A stretch of 13,074 nucleotides of DNA from Gammaproteobacteria bacterium (GTDB lineage: Bacteria > Pseudomonadota > Gammaproteobacteria > Steroidobacterales > Rariloculaceae). Below the pieces are notes generated by a model. That model was not told the DNA's origin and ran no database searches. It saw only the letters and a program-made list of their open reading frames with translations. Shown here in pieces: positions 7,399 to 13,074 of this stretch. The DNA lies in NCBI GenBank assembly GCA_016927175.1, contig JAFGNC010000254.1, forward strand, positions 1 through 13,074. Reading direction: 5' to 3'. Positions within the stretch are counted from its first letter, which is position 1; each line of letters opens with the position of its first letter. A program made the translations under genes and the position numbers.

Positions 7399-8341
7399 TG
7401 ACGATGGTCAGTAACAGCAGCGCCGCGACGCCGTTGTGCGCAACGGCCGCGGCGAGCGGAACGCCGAACAGTACGATACTCGCCCCCAGCGTCAGTTGCA
7501 CGGCGAGGGCCCCGAGAATGGCCGCACCGGCGAGCCGTCCCCGCTCGTAGCGCAACAGCGCGGCGCCGAGCGCGATCAGCAGCACGGATGCGACGACGGC
7601 GCCGAGCCGATGCGTGAAATGCACGGCGACCCGCGCGGGATGGTCGAGCACGCCTCCTTCGTAATCGATGCCGATGCCGCGCCACAGCACGAAGGCCTGG
7701 TCGAAATCGGCGAGCTCCGGCCACCACTGCGTCTGGCACGTCGGGAAGTCCGGGCACGCCAGCGCGGCGTAGTTGGCGCTCGTCCAGCCGCCGAGGAAGA
7801 TCTGCAGCACCAGCGCCGCGCCCGCCGCGCCCGCGAGCGCCCGAACCCGAGGCGTGACCGCGAGCGGCTGCGCGCGGCCGCGGGCGAGCCAGAACAGCAG
7901 CGACAGCGTCGCGAAGCCGCCGAGCAGGTGGGCGACGACGATGATCGGCTTCAGCAGCAGCGTCACGGTCCACATGCCGAGCAGCCCCTGAAACACGACG
8001 AGGGCCACGAGGGCGACGGGAACGCGCCACGGCTGCGCCGGATCGCGGCGATTGCGCCACGCGAGCACGGCCAGTGCGACGCAGACGAGGCCGAGTGTGC
8101 TCGCGAGGTAACGGTGGAACATCTCGCGCCAGGCCTTGCCGGCCTCGAGCGGGCGTCCGAACTCCGTCTGGACGGCCTCGTCGACGGCGAGCTGCTCGGT
8201 GACGAGTATCTGCCCGTAGCACCCGGGCCAGTCGGGACAGCCGAGCCCGGCGTCGGTCAGCCTGACCCACGCCCCGACGGTGACGACGAGCAGCGCGAGG
8301 ACGGTCCCGAGCCGGGCGAGCCACAGGAAAACGTTGTACAT
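7370..8341 (-). CDS. ctaA: Heme A synthase CtaA (COX15 family)
   Basis: CtaA oxidises the C8 methyl group of heme O to a formyl group, making the heme A used by the neighbouring aa3-type oxidase. It is an eight-helix inner-membrane protein of 323 residues. The four histidines expected to hold the hemes are present at about H76, H138, H244 and H302, and the catalytic E-x-x-H appears as E73-M-F-H76. Two cysteine pairs lie in external loops: CPDWPGC (35-41) and CPDFPTC (196-202), the disulfide-bearing form of the family. The ATG at 8341 follows the previous gene by 24 bases and lacks a strong Shine-Dalgarno sequence. The 3' end overlaps ctaB, the preceding enzyme in the pathway, which fits a CtaA-CtaB complex. 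Confidence 0.96.
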   Translation of the reverse strand: MYNVFLWLARLGTVLALLVVTVGAWVRLTDAGLGCPDWPGCYGQILVTEQLAVDEAVQTEFGRPLEAGKAWREMFHRYLASTLGLVCVALAVLAWRNRRDPAQPWRVPVALVALVVFQGLLGMWTVTLLLKPIIVVAHLLGGFATLSLLFWLARGRAQPLAVTPRVRALAGAAGAALVLQIFLGGWTSANYAALACPDFPTCQTQWWPELADFDQAFVLWRGIGIDYEGGVLDHPARVAVHFTHRLGAVVASVLLIALGAALLRYERGRLAGAAILGALAVQLTLGASIVLFGVPLAAAVAHNGVAALLLLTIVNAHKRIRQH

Positions 8342-8361
8342 CAGCCTACCGCATCAACCTT

Positions 8362-8377
8362 CGGATCACCCGATCCG
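8362..8377 (-). other. Stem-loop spanning the stop codon of the CxxxC protein gene
   Basis: CGGATC pairs perfectly with GATCCG (6 bp) around a four-base loop, and the TGA stop straddles loop and stem. It lies about 20 bases before the ctaA start. No T-run follows. A role in translation termination, coupling or mRNA stability is possible but not shown. Confidence 0.4.
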
Positions 8378-8941
8378 CGACACGCTCAACAGGCGCTCCA
8401 GATCGTCGAGCAGGCCTTCCTGGTCGGGGTCCGGAGGATAACTCATAACGAGATTGCCGTGCGGATCCACGACGTAGACCCGCCCGTCCGCGCCCGGGGC
8501 GTGCCCGACGCGCTCGAGCACGGCGAGCAGCTCGGCACCGGCCGGGCCGTCGAAGCTGGCGGTGACGATCGTCGGGTCGCGGCCCGCCTTCGAGTCGTCG
8601 CCGGGACCGATGAAGATGCGCTGCACGCGGTCCAGGTCGCGGCCGAGCGCCAGCTCCACCTGGCGCAGCCGAACGAGATCGCCGAGACAGCGCTCGCCGC
8701 ACGGCGACGTCCGCGCATAGACCAGCGACCACGTCGGACCGGACAGCAGGTCGTCCACCACGGCGCCTTCGACGCGGCCCGGCAGGCTCGGGAGCTCGAC
8801 AGGCGACTCGAGCAGTCGCCGCTCGGGGTTCGCCAGGATCGGCAGCTCGTCGAGGTCGCCTCCGTAGTAGAGCAGGTACGCCCCGATCACGGGCCCGACG
8901 CAGACGAGGGCCACCAGCAGAATCTGCAGTTTCGTTTTCAT
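8366..8941 (-). CDS. Membrane-anchored CxxxC thioredoxin-fold-like protein, probable oxidase assembly factor
   Basis: The 191-residue protein has one N-terminal membrane anchor (about residues 5-26, LQILLVALVCVGPVIGAYLL) and a soluble domain that should face the periplasm. WSLVYARTSPCGERC (71-85) places a CxxxC pair (C81, C85) after a hydrophobic strand, as in SCO-type copper or thiol proteins. VYVVDPHGNLVMSYP (155-169) resembles the later strand of that fold. I could not assign with confidence the single histidine that SCO proteins use with the cysteines; H147 and H161 are candidates. The start ATG at 8941 has a strong GGAGGA four bases away and overlaps the SURF1 stop (ATGA), so translation is coupled. 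Position between SURF1 and ctaA points to CuA delivery or thiol chemistry for the oxidase. It is shorter and more divergent than canonical SCO1/SenC. Confidence 0.8.
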   Translation of the reverse strand: MKTKLQILLVALVCVGPVIGAYLLYYGGDLDELPILANPERRLLESPVELPSLPGRVEGAVVDDLLSGPTWSLVYARTSPCGERCLGDLVRLRQVELALGRDLDRVQRIFIGPGDDSKAGRDPTIVTASFDGPAGAELLAVLERVGHAPGADGRVYVVDPHGNLVMSYPPDPDQEGLLDDLERLLSVSRIG

Positions 8942-9702
8942 CGAGTCCTCCGGCGCAGCGAACGGCGCGCGATGACCGCCGCGGCGCCCGCCGCGACGGC
9001 CGCAAACAGCCACCATTGGCCGGCATAGCCGAGATTTCGCGCCGGATCGGCGGCCGGGCCTTCCCAGTCCCGCGCGAAGCCGTCCGGCTGGTCGGGGTCG
9101 AGCAGCAGCTGATAGTCGATCAGGCGGTGCCCGAGCTCGGACTCGAGCTCCGCCATCGTCGGATAAGACAGGACGCGGACCGGCTCGTCGGCGGCCGGGG
9201 CCGGCGCTCCGCCGAGCTTCAGGCCCGGCGCGGGAAGCTCGTCGAGCCGCCCGACGACGCGCCGCGGCTCGCGGGACACGCCGATGGCCGGCAGCACGCT
9301 GCGATCCGGGCTCGCGCGGATCCAGCCGCGATTGACGATCAGCCGGGCGTCGCGATCCTCCATGCGCAGCGGCGTGAGCACCAGGTAGCCCGGAACGCCG
9401 TCACGCACGATGTTGTCGATCAGGAACTGCCTGTCCGGCTCGTAGCGCCCGTCGACCACGACCGACCGGTAGCGCAGCGCCGCCGCGTCGCCCGGCTCGA
9501 GCGCATCGAGCGGCCGCGACACCGGCGGCAGCTCACGTGCCTCGGCGTAACGCTCGAGCACGGCGCGGCTCTGGCCCGCGCGATCGAGCTGCCAGAATCC
9601 GAGTGCCGTGCAGACCGCGGCGACGAAGGCGAGCAGTGCCACCGCGATCCATGGATTCCTGCCGGCGGGGTGTCGTCCCGGCGTTCGCTGTTCCGTCGCC
9701 AC
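8938..9702 (-). CDS. surf1: SURF1 family cytochrome oxidase assembly protein
   Basis: SURF1 proteins help insert heme A into subunit I of aa3-type oxidases. The 254 residues have the family's layout: one helix near the N-terminus (about 18-38, ending LGFWQLDRAGQ), a large periplasmic domain and a C-terminal helix (about 228-246). Signature stretches are YEPDRQFLIDN (87-97), GYLVLTPL (105-112), LIVNRGWI (121-128) and NLGYAGQWWLFA (223-234). The start is GTG at 9702-9700; an in-frame TGA lies only five codons upstream and no other plausible start precedes the first helix, so GTG is effectively forced. The Shine-Dalgarno sequence is poor. The stop overlaps the next start as ATGA. It is the first gene of the leftward group after the plus-strand DUF2909 gene, so its promoter should lie in the 9703-9863 gap. 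Confidence 0.95.
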   Translation of the reverse strand: MATEQRTPGRHPAGRNPWIAVALLAFVAAVCTALGFWQLDRAGQSRAVLERYAEARELPPVSRPLDALEPGDAAALRYRSVVVDGRYEPDRQFLIDNIVRDGVPGYLVLTPLRMEDRDARLIVNRGWIRASPDRSVLPAIGVSREPRRVVGRLDELPAPGLKLGGAPAPAADEPVRVLSYPTMAELESELGHRLIDYQLLLDPDQPDGFARDWEGPAADPARNLGYAGQWWLFAAVAAGAAAVIARRSLRRRTR

Positions 9703-9772
9703 GTTACAATGATCTCAACGGAGCCTGCCGGAACGCGAGCGGCCCCGGCCGACGATTGCAGACTACAAGGTG

Positions 9773-9832
9773 TCGAGCGCGGACCGAGTCCGCGCCTCGA
9801 GCCTCGCCCCGGCGAGCCTCGGGCGGCGAGGC
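9773..9832. promoter_or_regulatory. Dense inverted-repeat region in the DUF2909/SURF1 divergent gap
   Basis: The 161-bp divergent gap (9703-9863) holds adjacent stem-loops. The first, 9773-9800, has a 7-bp perfect stem (9778-9784 with 9788-9794) around loop CGA, extended by five more pairs (9773-9777 with 9796-9800) after one bulged C at 9795. The second pairs GCCTCGCC (9801-9808) with GGCGAGGC (9825-9832). Smaller alternatives compete with it: CTCGC at 9803-9807 with GCGAG at 9812-9816, and GCCTCG at 9816-9821 with CGAGGC at 9827-9832. The near-palindrome CGAGCCTCG occurs at 9798-9806 and 9813-9821, 15 bp apart. The gap must hold both promoters, so this may be an operator or a structured 5' leader of DUF2909. 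No clear -35/-10 pair was recognised on either strand. Confidence 0.5.
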
Positions 9833-9851
9833 AGGCGGCGCGCCGACACCC

Positions 9852-9856
9852 GGAGA
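9852..9856 (+). promoter_or_regulatory. Ribosome binding site of the DUF2909 gene
   Basis: GGAGA lies seven bases before the ATG at 9864 and fixes the start of this short gene within a much longer open frame. Confidence 0.7.
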
Positions 9857-9863
9857 CCATCGC

Positions 9864-10082
9864 ATGGGCCTGATCGTCCTGCTGCTGTTCGCCGCGATCC
9901 TCGCGAGCCTCGGCAGCGCGCTGTACTACCTGCTGCGCTCCAAAGGCAGCTCCGCCGGTGTCGTCCGCGCGCTGACCGTGCGCATCGGCCTGTCGATGCT
10001 GCTGTTCCTGCTGCTGATGTTGGCCTGGTGGGCCGGCCTCATCGAGCCGCACGGCGTCCAGCCGATCCCGCCGTCCGGGTGA
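9864..10082 (+). CDS. DUF2909 small two-helix membrane protein
   Basis: The only plus-strand gene in the window encodes 72 residues: a first helix (about 2-24, GLIVLLLFAAILASLGSALYY), a short basic loop (LLRSKGSSAGVVRALTVRIG) and a second helix (about 42-62), ending GLIEPHGVQPIPPSG. The layout, the loop with AL.VR, and the closing G.I.PH match my recollection of DUF2909 proteins encoded in cox clusters of Pseudomonas-like bacteria. Function is unknown; location suggests a role in oxidase assembly or stability in the inner membrane. The start is set by a good Shine-Dalgarno sequence. It runs convergent to ctaE (39 bp between stop codons) and divergent from SURF1, so it splits the leftward cox genes into two transcription groups. 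Confidence 0.85.
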   Translation: MGLIVLLLFAAILASLGSALYYLLRSKGSSAGVVRALTVRIGLSMLLFLLLMLAWWAGLIEPHGVQPIPPSG

Positions 10083-10095
10083 CGCGGGAACGGTG

Positions 10096-10114
10096 CGGCG
10101 CGCGGCACGCGCCG
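10096..10114. terminator. Possible shared terminator hairpin between DUF2909 and ctaE
   Basis: CGGCGCG pairs perfectly with CGCGCCG (7 bp) around a five-base loop, between the two convergent stop codons (10082 and 10122). Its position suits a two-way terminator, but neither strand has a T-run after the stem, so it may instead only protect mRNA ends. Confidence 0.45.
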
Positions 10115-10121
10115 GGGCCGG

Positions 10122-10991
10122 TCAGAGCCAGTACACGAAAATGAACAGGCCGAGCCAGACGACGTCGACGAAGTGCCAGTACCACGCAACGGCCTCGAAC
10201 GCGAAGTGCCGATCCGGGGTGAAGTGGCCGCGCAGCACCCGCAGCCAGACCACGAGCAGCATGATCGCGCCGAGCGTCACGTGCAGCCCGTGGAAACCGG
10301 TCAGCATGAAGAACGTCGAGCCGTAGATGCCCGTGTCGAGCCGCAGGTTCAGCTCCGTGTACGCGTGGATGTACTCCTCGGCCTGGAAGCCGAGGAACAG
10401 GAAGCCCAGCAGGAACGTCGCCGCCAGCCAGATCGCGACGCCCATGCGCTTGTTCGCGCGCAGCATGTGGTGGGCGATCGTCAGCGTGACGCCGCTCGTC
10501 AGCAGGATGCCGGTGTTCAGCGCCGGAATGCCCCAGGCCGCGATCGTCTCGAACTCGTCGGCGCGGCCGGCGGGTCCGACCGACGGCCAGGTGCGCTCGA
10601 ACCCTTCCCACAGCAGCAGGTTCGTGTAGAAGTTGTTGCCTTCGCCGGCGAGCCACGGCACCGCGAGCTGCCGCGCGTAGAACAGAGCCCCGAAGAAGGC
10701 GCCGAAGAAGACCACCTCCGAGAAGATGAACCAGCTCATGCCCCAGCGGAAAGACTTGTCCACCTGGGCGTTGTACATGCCCCGCTCGCTCTCGCGAATC
10801 ACGGTGCCGAACCAGCCGAACACCATGACCAGGATGATGAACACGCCGAGCCACGCGATCACCGAGCCGACGCTGGACTGGTTGAGCCACAGGCTGAACC
10901 CCAGCACGGCGGCAAACAGGCCGACCGAGCCGACGATGGGCCAGTAGTTGGTGCTGTGCGGCACGTAGTAACGATCAGATGCAGCTTCCAT
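10122..10991 (-). CDS. ctaE: Cytochrome c oxidase subunit III
   Basis: Subunit III (also CoxC) is a core membrane subunit of the aa3-type oxidase that stabilises the active site and proton uptake in subunit I. The 289 residues give seven hydrophobic helices. Family features include YYVPHSTNYWPIVGS near the N-terminus, ESERGMYNAQVDKSFRWGMSWFIFSEVVFFGAFFGALFYAR (about 67-107), LNTGILLTSGVTLTIAHHML, LGFQAEEYIHA, GSTFFMLTGFHGLHVTLGAIML, and the final EAVAWYWHFVDVVWLGLFIFVYWL. The acidic residue in FSEVVFF, important in this subunit, is present. The ATG at 10991 has only a weak GAGAAA ahead. It follows ctaG by 65 bp and faces DUF2909 at its 3' end. Confidence 0.97.
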   Translation of the reverse strand: MEAASDRYYVPHSTNYWPIVGSVGLFAAVLGFSLWLNQSSVGSVIAWLGVFIILVMVFGWFGTVIRESERGMYNAQVDKSFRWGMSWFIFSEVVFFGAFFGALFYARQLAVPWLAGEGNNFYTNLLLWEGFERTWPSVGPAGRADEFETIAAWGIPALNTGILLTSGVTLTIAHHMLRANKRMGVAIWLAATFLLGFLFLGFQAEEYIHAYTELNLRLDTGIYGSTFFMLTGFHGLHVTLGAIMLLVVWLRVLRGHFTPDRHFAFEAVAWYWHFVDVVWLGLFIFVYWL

Positions 10992-11035
10992 GGTTTCTCG
11001 AGTACGCGAATCGTTCGTTCAGTGTGATTGACGGC

Positions 11036-11056
11036 GCCGGGCTCTACGGCTCCGGC
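11036..11056 (-). other. Stem-loop directly after the ctaG stop codon
   Basis: GCCGG pairs with CCGGC (5 bp, with two more pairs possible past a bulged A) directly after the ctaG TGA. No T-run follows. It is one of several gene-end stem-loops in the window and could mark an mRNA end or be chance. Confidence 0.3.
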
Positions 11057-11575
11057 TCAGGTGTTCTGGTCCGGCAGCGTGAAGAAGGTATAGCCGAGCG
11101 TGACGGTGTCCAGGTATTCCGGCAGCTCCGGGTCGACCATGAACAGCACCTGCATCTCACGCCCTTCCTCGGGAGCGAACTCCTGGTTCGTGAAGCAGAA
11201 GCACTGCACCTTCTTGAAGTGCTTCGCTGCGATACCTGGCGACACGCTCGGCGTGGCCTGGCCGGTGACCTGCGAGCGCGTCAGGTTCTCGGCGTAGTAG
11301 AAGGTCTCGTAGATCTGCCCCGGATGCACGTCCATGTGCGCGACGGTCGGGCGGAACTTCCACAGGGCACCCGCGTTGACCGCGCCCACGAACTCGACCC
11401 GCACGGTGCGCGACTGGTCGACGTTCTCGGTGACCTGCTGAGCGACTTCGGACGTCCTGCCGCCGAGACCGGTGATCTCGCAGAACACGTCGTACAGCGG
11501 CACGAGCGCGAAGCCGAAGCCGAACATCGCGACGCACAGCCCGACAAGCTTCAGGGTCAACGGTGCATGGCGCAT
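11057..11575 (-). CDS. ctaG: Cytochrome c oxidase assembly protein CtaG (Cox11)
   Basis: CtaG/Cox11 delivers copper to the CuB site of subunit I. The 172-residue protein has one N-terminal anchor (about residues 9-28) and a periplasmic beta domain. The copper motif is QCFCF with C125 and C127; the other conserved cysteine is C32 in LYDVFCEITGLGG, just after the helix. WKFRPTVAHMDVHPG (72-86) and the GQATPSVSPGIAAKHFKKVQCFCF stretch are typical. The ATG at 11575 has GGAG nine bases upstream, inside the tail of the small upstream gene, whose stop is four bases before it. Close spacing implies coupled translation with that small protein. Confidence 0.96.
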   Translation of the reverse strand: MRHAPLTLKLVGLCVAMFGFGFALVPLYDVFCEITGLGGRTSEVAQQVTENVDQSRTVRVEFVGAVNAGALWKFRPTVAHMDVHPGQIYETFYYAENLTRSQVTGQATPSVSPGIAAKHFKKVQCFCFTNQEFAPEEGREMQVLFMVDPELPEYLDTVTLGYTFFTLPDQNT

Positions 11576-11579
11576 CGGT

Positions 11580-11744
11580 CTACGCTCCCATGCTCTTCAT
11601 GACGCCGATGCCGATGAAGCCGAGATAGAAAGCGAGCACGAGCAACGCCAGCAGCCACGCATTCGTGCGGGCACGGGCGCGTTGCTCCGGTTCGCCCTGG
11701 TCGGCGCCTTCGAATGTACGCGTTCTCGTCCGATGCGTTGTCAT
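11580..11744 (-). CDS. 54-residue single-helix membrane protein, probable small oxidase assembly protein
   Basis: A short frame fills the space between ctaD and ctaG. It encodes 54 residues: a hydrophilic, basic N-terminal part (MTTHRTRTRTFEGADQGEPEQRARARTN), one hydrophobic helix (about 30-48, WLLALLVLAFYLGFIGIGV) and a short tail MKSMGA. Arginines before the helix suggest the N-terminus stays in the cytoplasm. GAGG lies about eight bases before the ATG at 11744; the stop TAG is four bases before ctaG. The spacing (30 bp after ctaD), Shine-Dalgarno sequence and helix make it a convincing gene. Small one-helix proteins at this position in other proteobacteria are annotated as cytochrome oxidase small assembly protein, with a similar R-rich stretch then a helix containing FxxGF; I infer the same role. 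Its function is not established here. Confidence 0.8.
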   Translation of the reverse strand: MTTHRTRTRTFEGADQGEPEQRARARTNAWLLALLVLAFYLGFIGIGVMKSMGA

Positions 11745-11763
11745 AGCCTCATCCTCTCGGTGT

Positions 11764-11794
11764 CGCCGCCGCGATCACTTGATCGCCGGCGGCG
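11764..11794 (-). other. Strong 13-bp hairpin across the ctaD stop codon
   Basis: CGCCGCC (11764-11770) pairs with GGCGGCG (11788-11794) and GCGATC (11771-11776) pairs with GATCGC (11781-11786), around a four-base loop with a single bulged C at 11787. That is 13 base pairs in all. The ctaD stop TGA (11777-11775) lies in the loop and stem. No T-run follows on the minus strand. It may protect the 3' end of ctaD mRNA or set a lower level for downstream assembly genes; this role is inferred. Confidence 0.55.
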
Positions 11795-13074
11795 TCTCGA
11801 ACGTGTGGTGCGGCGCGGGCGACGGCACGGTCCACTCGAGCCCGTGCGAGCCTTCCCAGACCTCGGCCGTGGCAGGCGTACCGCCACGGATGCACTTGAT
11901 CACGAGCCAGACGAATATCAGCTGCGCGAACCCGAGACCGAATGCCCCGATGCTCGAGACCGCGTTGAAGTCGGCGAACTGCACCGCATAGTCCGGGATC
12001 CTGCGCGGCATGCCGGCCAGCCCGAGGAAGTGCTGCGGGAAGAACGTCACGTTGACGAAGATCGCCGTCAGCCAGAAGTGCAGCTTGCCGAGCTTCTCGT
12101 CGTACATGTGGCCCGTCCACTTCGGCAGCCAGTAGTAGGCGCCCGCGAACACGCCGAACAGCGCGCCCGGCACGAGCACGTAGTGGAAGTGCGCGACGAC
12201 GAAATAGCTGTCGTGGTACTGGAAGTCCGCCGGCACGATGGCGACCATCAGCCCGGAGAATCCGCCGACCGTGAACAGGAACAGGAACCCGAGCGCGTAC
12301 AGCATCGGCGTTTCGAACGTCAGCGAGCCCTTCCACATCGTGGCGGTCCAGTTGAAGATCTTCACGCCGGTCGGGATCGCGATCAGCATCGTCGTCAGCA
12401 TGAAGAACAGCTGCCCGCCAAGCGGCATGCCGACCGTGAACATGTGGTGGGCCCAAACGACGCACGACAGGAACGCGATCGCCGCGGTGGCATAGACCAT
12501 CGACGCGTAGCCGAACAGCGGCTTGCGCGAGAAGGTCGGAATGACCTCCGAGATGATGCCGAAGGCCGGCAGGATGATGATGTAGACCTCGGGATGCCCG
12601 AAGAACCAGAAGATGTGCTGGAACATGACCGGGTCACCGCCGCCGGCCGCCTGGAAGAAGCTGGTGCCGAAGAACTGGTCCGTCAGCAGCATCGTCACGG
12701 CGCCGGCGAGGACCGGCATCGCGAGCAGCAGCAGATAGGCCGTGATCAGCCACGTCCACACGAACATCGGCATCTTCATCAGCGCCATGCCCGGTGCCCG
12801 CATGTTCATGATCGTGACGATGATGTTGATCGCGCCCATGATCGACGAGAAGCCGAGCAGGTGAACCGCGAAGATCAGGAACGGGAAGGCCGCACCGGTC
12901 TGCAGCACGAGCGGCGGATACATCGTCCAGCCGGAGGCAGGGCCGCCGCCCGGCAGGAACAGCGTCAGCAGCAGCAGCGTGGCCGCGAACGGCAGCAACC
13001 AGAACGACCAGTTGTTGAGCCGCGGCAGCGCCATGTCGGGCGCGCCGATCATCATCGGGATCATCCAGTTCGCG
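11775..13074 (-). CDS. ctaD: Cytochrome c oxidase subunit I (aa3-type), N-terminus cut by window edge
   Basis: Subunit I holds heme a, heme a3 and CuB and reduces O2 while pumping protons. About 432 C-terminal residues are visible; roughly the first 90-100 lie past the right edge, so the ATG at 13064 is internal. Counting from that Met: the D-channel entrance APDMALPRLNN (D10, N17), the gating and cross-link motif HPEVY (H157, E159, Y161), CuB histidines H206-H207, the K-channel PTGVK (K235, with T224 upstream), and heme ligands in AHFHYV (H292 for a3, H294 for a). E159 and Y161 mark an A1-type heme-copper oxidase. The tail GLAGMPRRIPDYAVQFADFN is typical of the gammaproteobacterial form. All catalytic residues within view are intact. 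Subunit II (ctaC) would be expected further right. Confidence 0.97.
   Translation of the reverse strand, partial: ANWMIPMMIGAPDMALPRLNNWSFWLLPFAATLLLLTLFLPGGGPASGWTMYPPLVLQTGAAFPFLIFAVHLLGFSSIMGAINIIVTIMNMRAPGMALMKMPMFVWTWLITAYLLLLAMPVLAGAVTMLLTDQFFGTSFFQAAGGGDPVMFQHIFWFFGHPEVYIIILPAFGIISEVIPTFSRKPLFGYASMVYATAAIAFLSCVVWAHHMFTVGMPLGGQLFFMLTTMLIAIPTGVKIFNWTATMWKGSLTFETPMLYALGFLFLFTVGGFSGLMVAIVPADFQYHDSYFVVAHFHYVLVPGALFGVFAGAYYWLPKWTGHMYDEKLGKLHFWLTAIFVNVTFFPQHFLGLAGMPRRIPDYAVQFADFNAVSSIGAFGLGFAQLIFVWLVIKCIRGGTPATAEVWEGSHGLEWTVPSPAPHHTFETPPAIK

Noticed and set aside
8942..9016. Upstream ATG that would add 25 residues to the CxxxC protein
   Set aside because: The extension is arginine-rich, lies inside SURF1, and would precede the signal-anchor. 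The ATG at 8941 has GGAGGA at ideal distance and overlaps the SURF1 stop.
7436..9028. 530-codon plus-strand frame opposite ctaA, the CxxxC gene and part of SURF1
   Set aside because: It runs across three well-supported minus-strand genes and encodes no recognisable protein.
9756..9790. TTGCAG as a -35 box for DUF2909
   Set aside because: No AT-rich -10 element lies at suitable spacing; the downstream sequence is GC-rich hairpin.
9537..9863. N-terminal extension of the DUF2909 frame
   Set aside because: The extra residues are low-complexity and arginine-rich, run opposite SURF1 and cross the hairpin region; the ATG at 9864 has its own Shine-Dalgarno sequence and gives the usual size.
1..13074. 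Mobile elements, CRISPR arrays, tRNA/rRNA genes, toxin-antitoxin or defence genes
   Set aside because: No transposase motifs, regularly spaced repeats, tRNA-like cloverleaf or small toxin-antitoxin gene pairs were seen on either strand; nearly all of the window is occupied by housekeeping and transport genes.

Overview
The window is about 13 kb of GC-rich DNA that reads as chromosomal sequence from an aerobic proteobacterium, most likely a gammaproteobacterium. Three things point there: a UvrD close in sequence to the E. coli protein, including the C-terminal RNA-polymerase-binding-type domain; a DUF2909 gene inside an aa3-type cytochrome c oxidase cluster, as in Pseudomonas-like genomes; and a two-RCK-unit TrkA paired with TrkH. 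I cannot name a genus. Nothing resembling an IS, phage, tRNA, rRNA or CRISPR was seen, and base composition looks even throughout.

Thirteen of the fourteen genes are on the minus strand, so transcription runs from right to left. From the right edge: ctaD (subunit I, cut by the window edge), an unlabelled 54-residue one-helix membrane protein, ctaG (Cox11 copper chaperone) and ctaE (subunit III). A single plus-strand gene, DUF2909, interrupts the series at 9864-10082. Beyond it come SURF1, a membrane-anchored CxxxC protein of SCO-like type, ctaA (heme A synthase) and ctaB (heme O synthase). Together these make the oxidase core, insert its copper and supply heme A.

Leftwards follow uvrD (helicase II, repair), trkA and trkH (regulatory and channel parts of K+ uptake), a 110-residue TPR protein, and the start of a TRAP transporter (dctQ, then dctM cut by the left edge). 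Gaps between same-strand neighbours run from overlaps to 154 bp, so several of these functionally unrelated genes could share transcripts.

I see no obviously new multi-gene system. What the genes do not explain is structure in the short gaps. The DUF2909/SURF1 divergent gap carries a dense set of inverted repeats at 9773-9832. A 13-bp bulged hairpin sits across the ctaD stop codon. Smaller stem-loops recur at several other gene ends. The trkA-trkH gap has a 12-nt direct repeat and alternative hairpins. No gene-free stretch exceeds about 160 bp.
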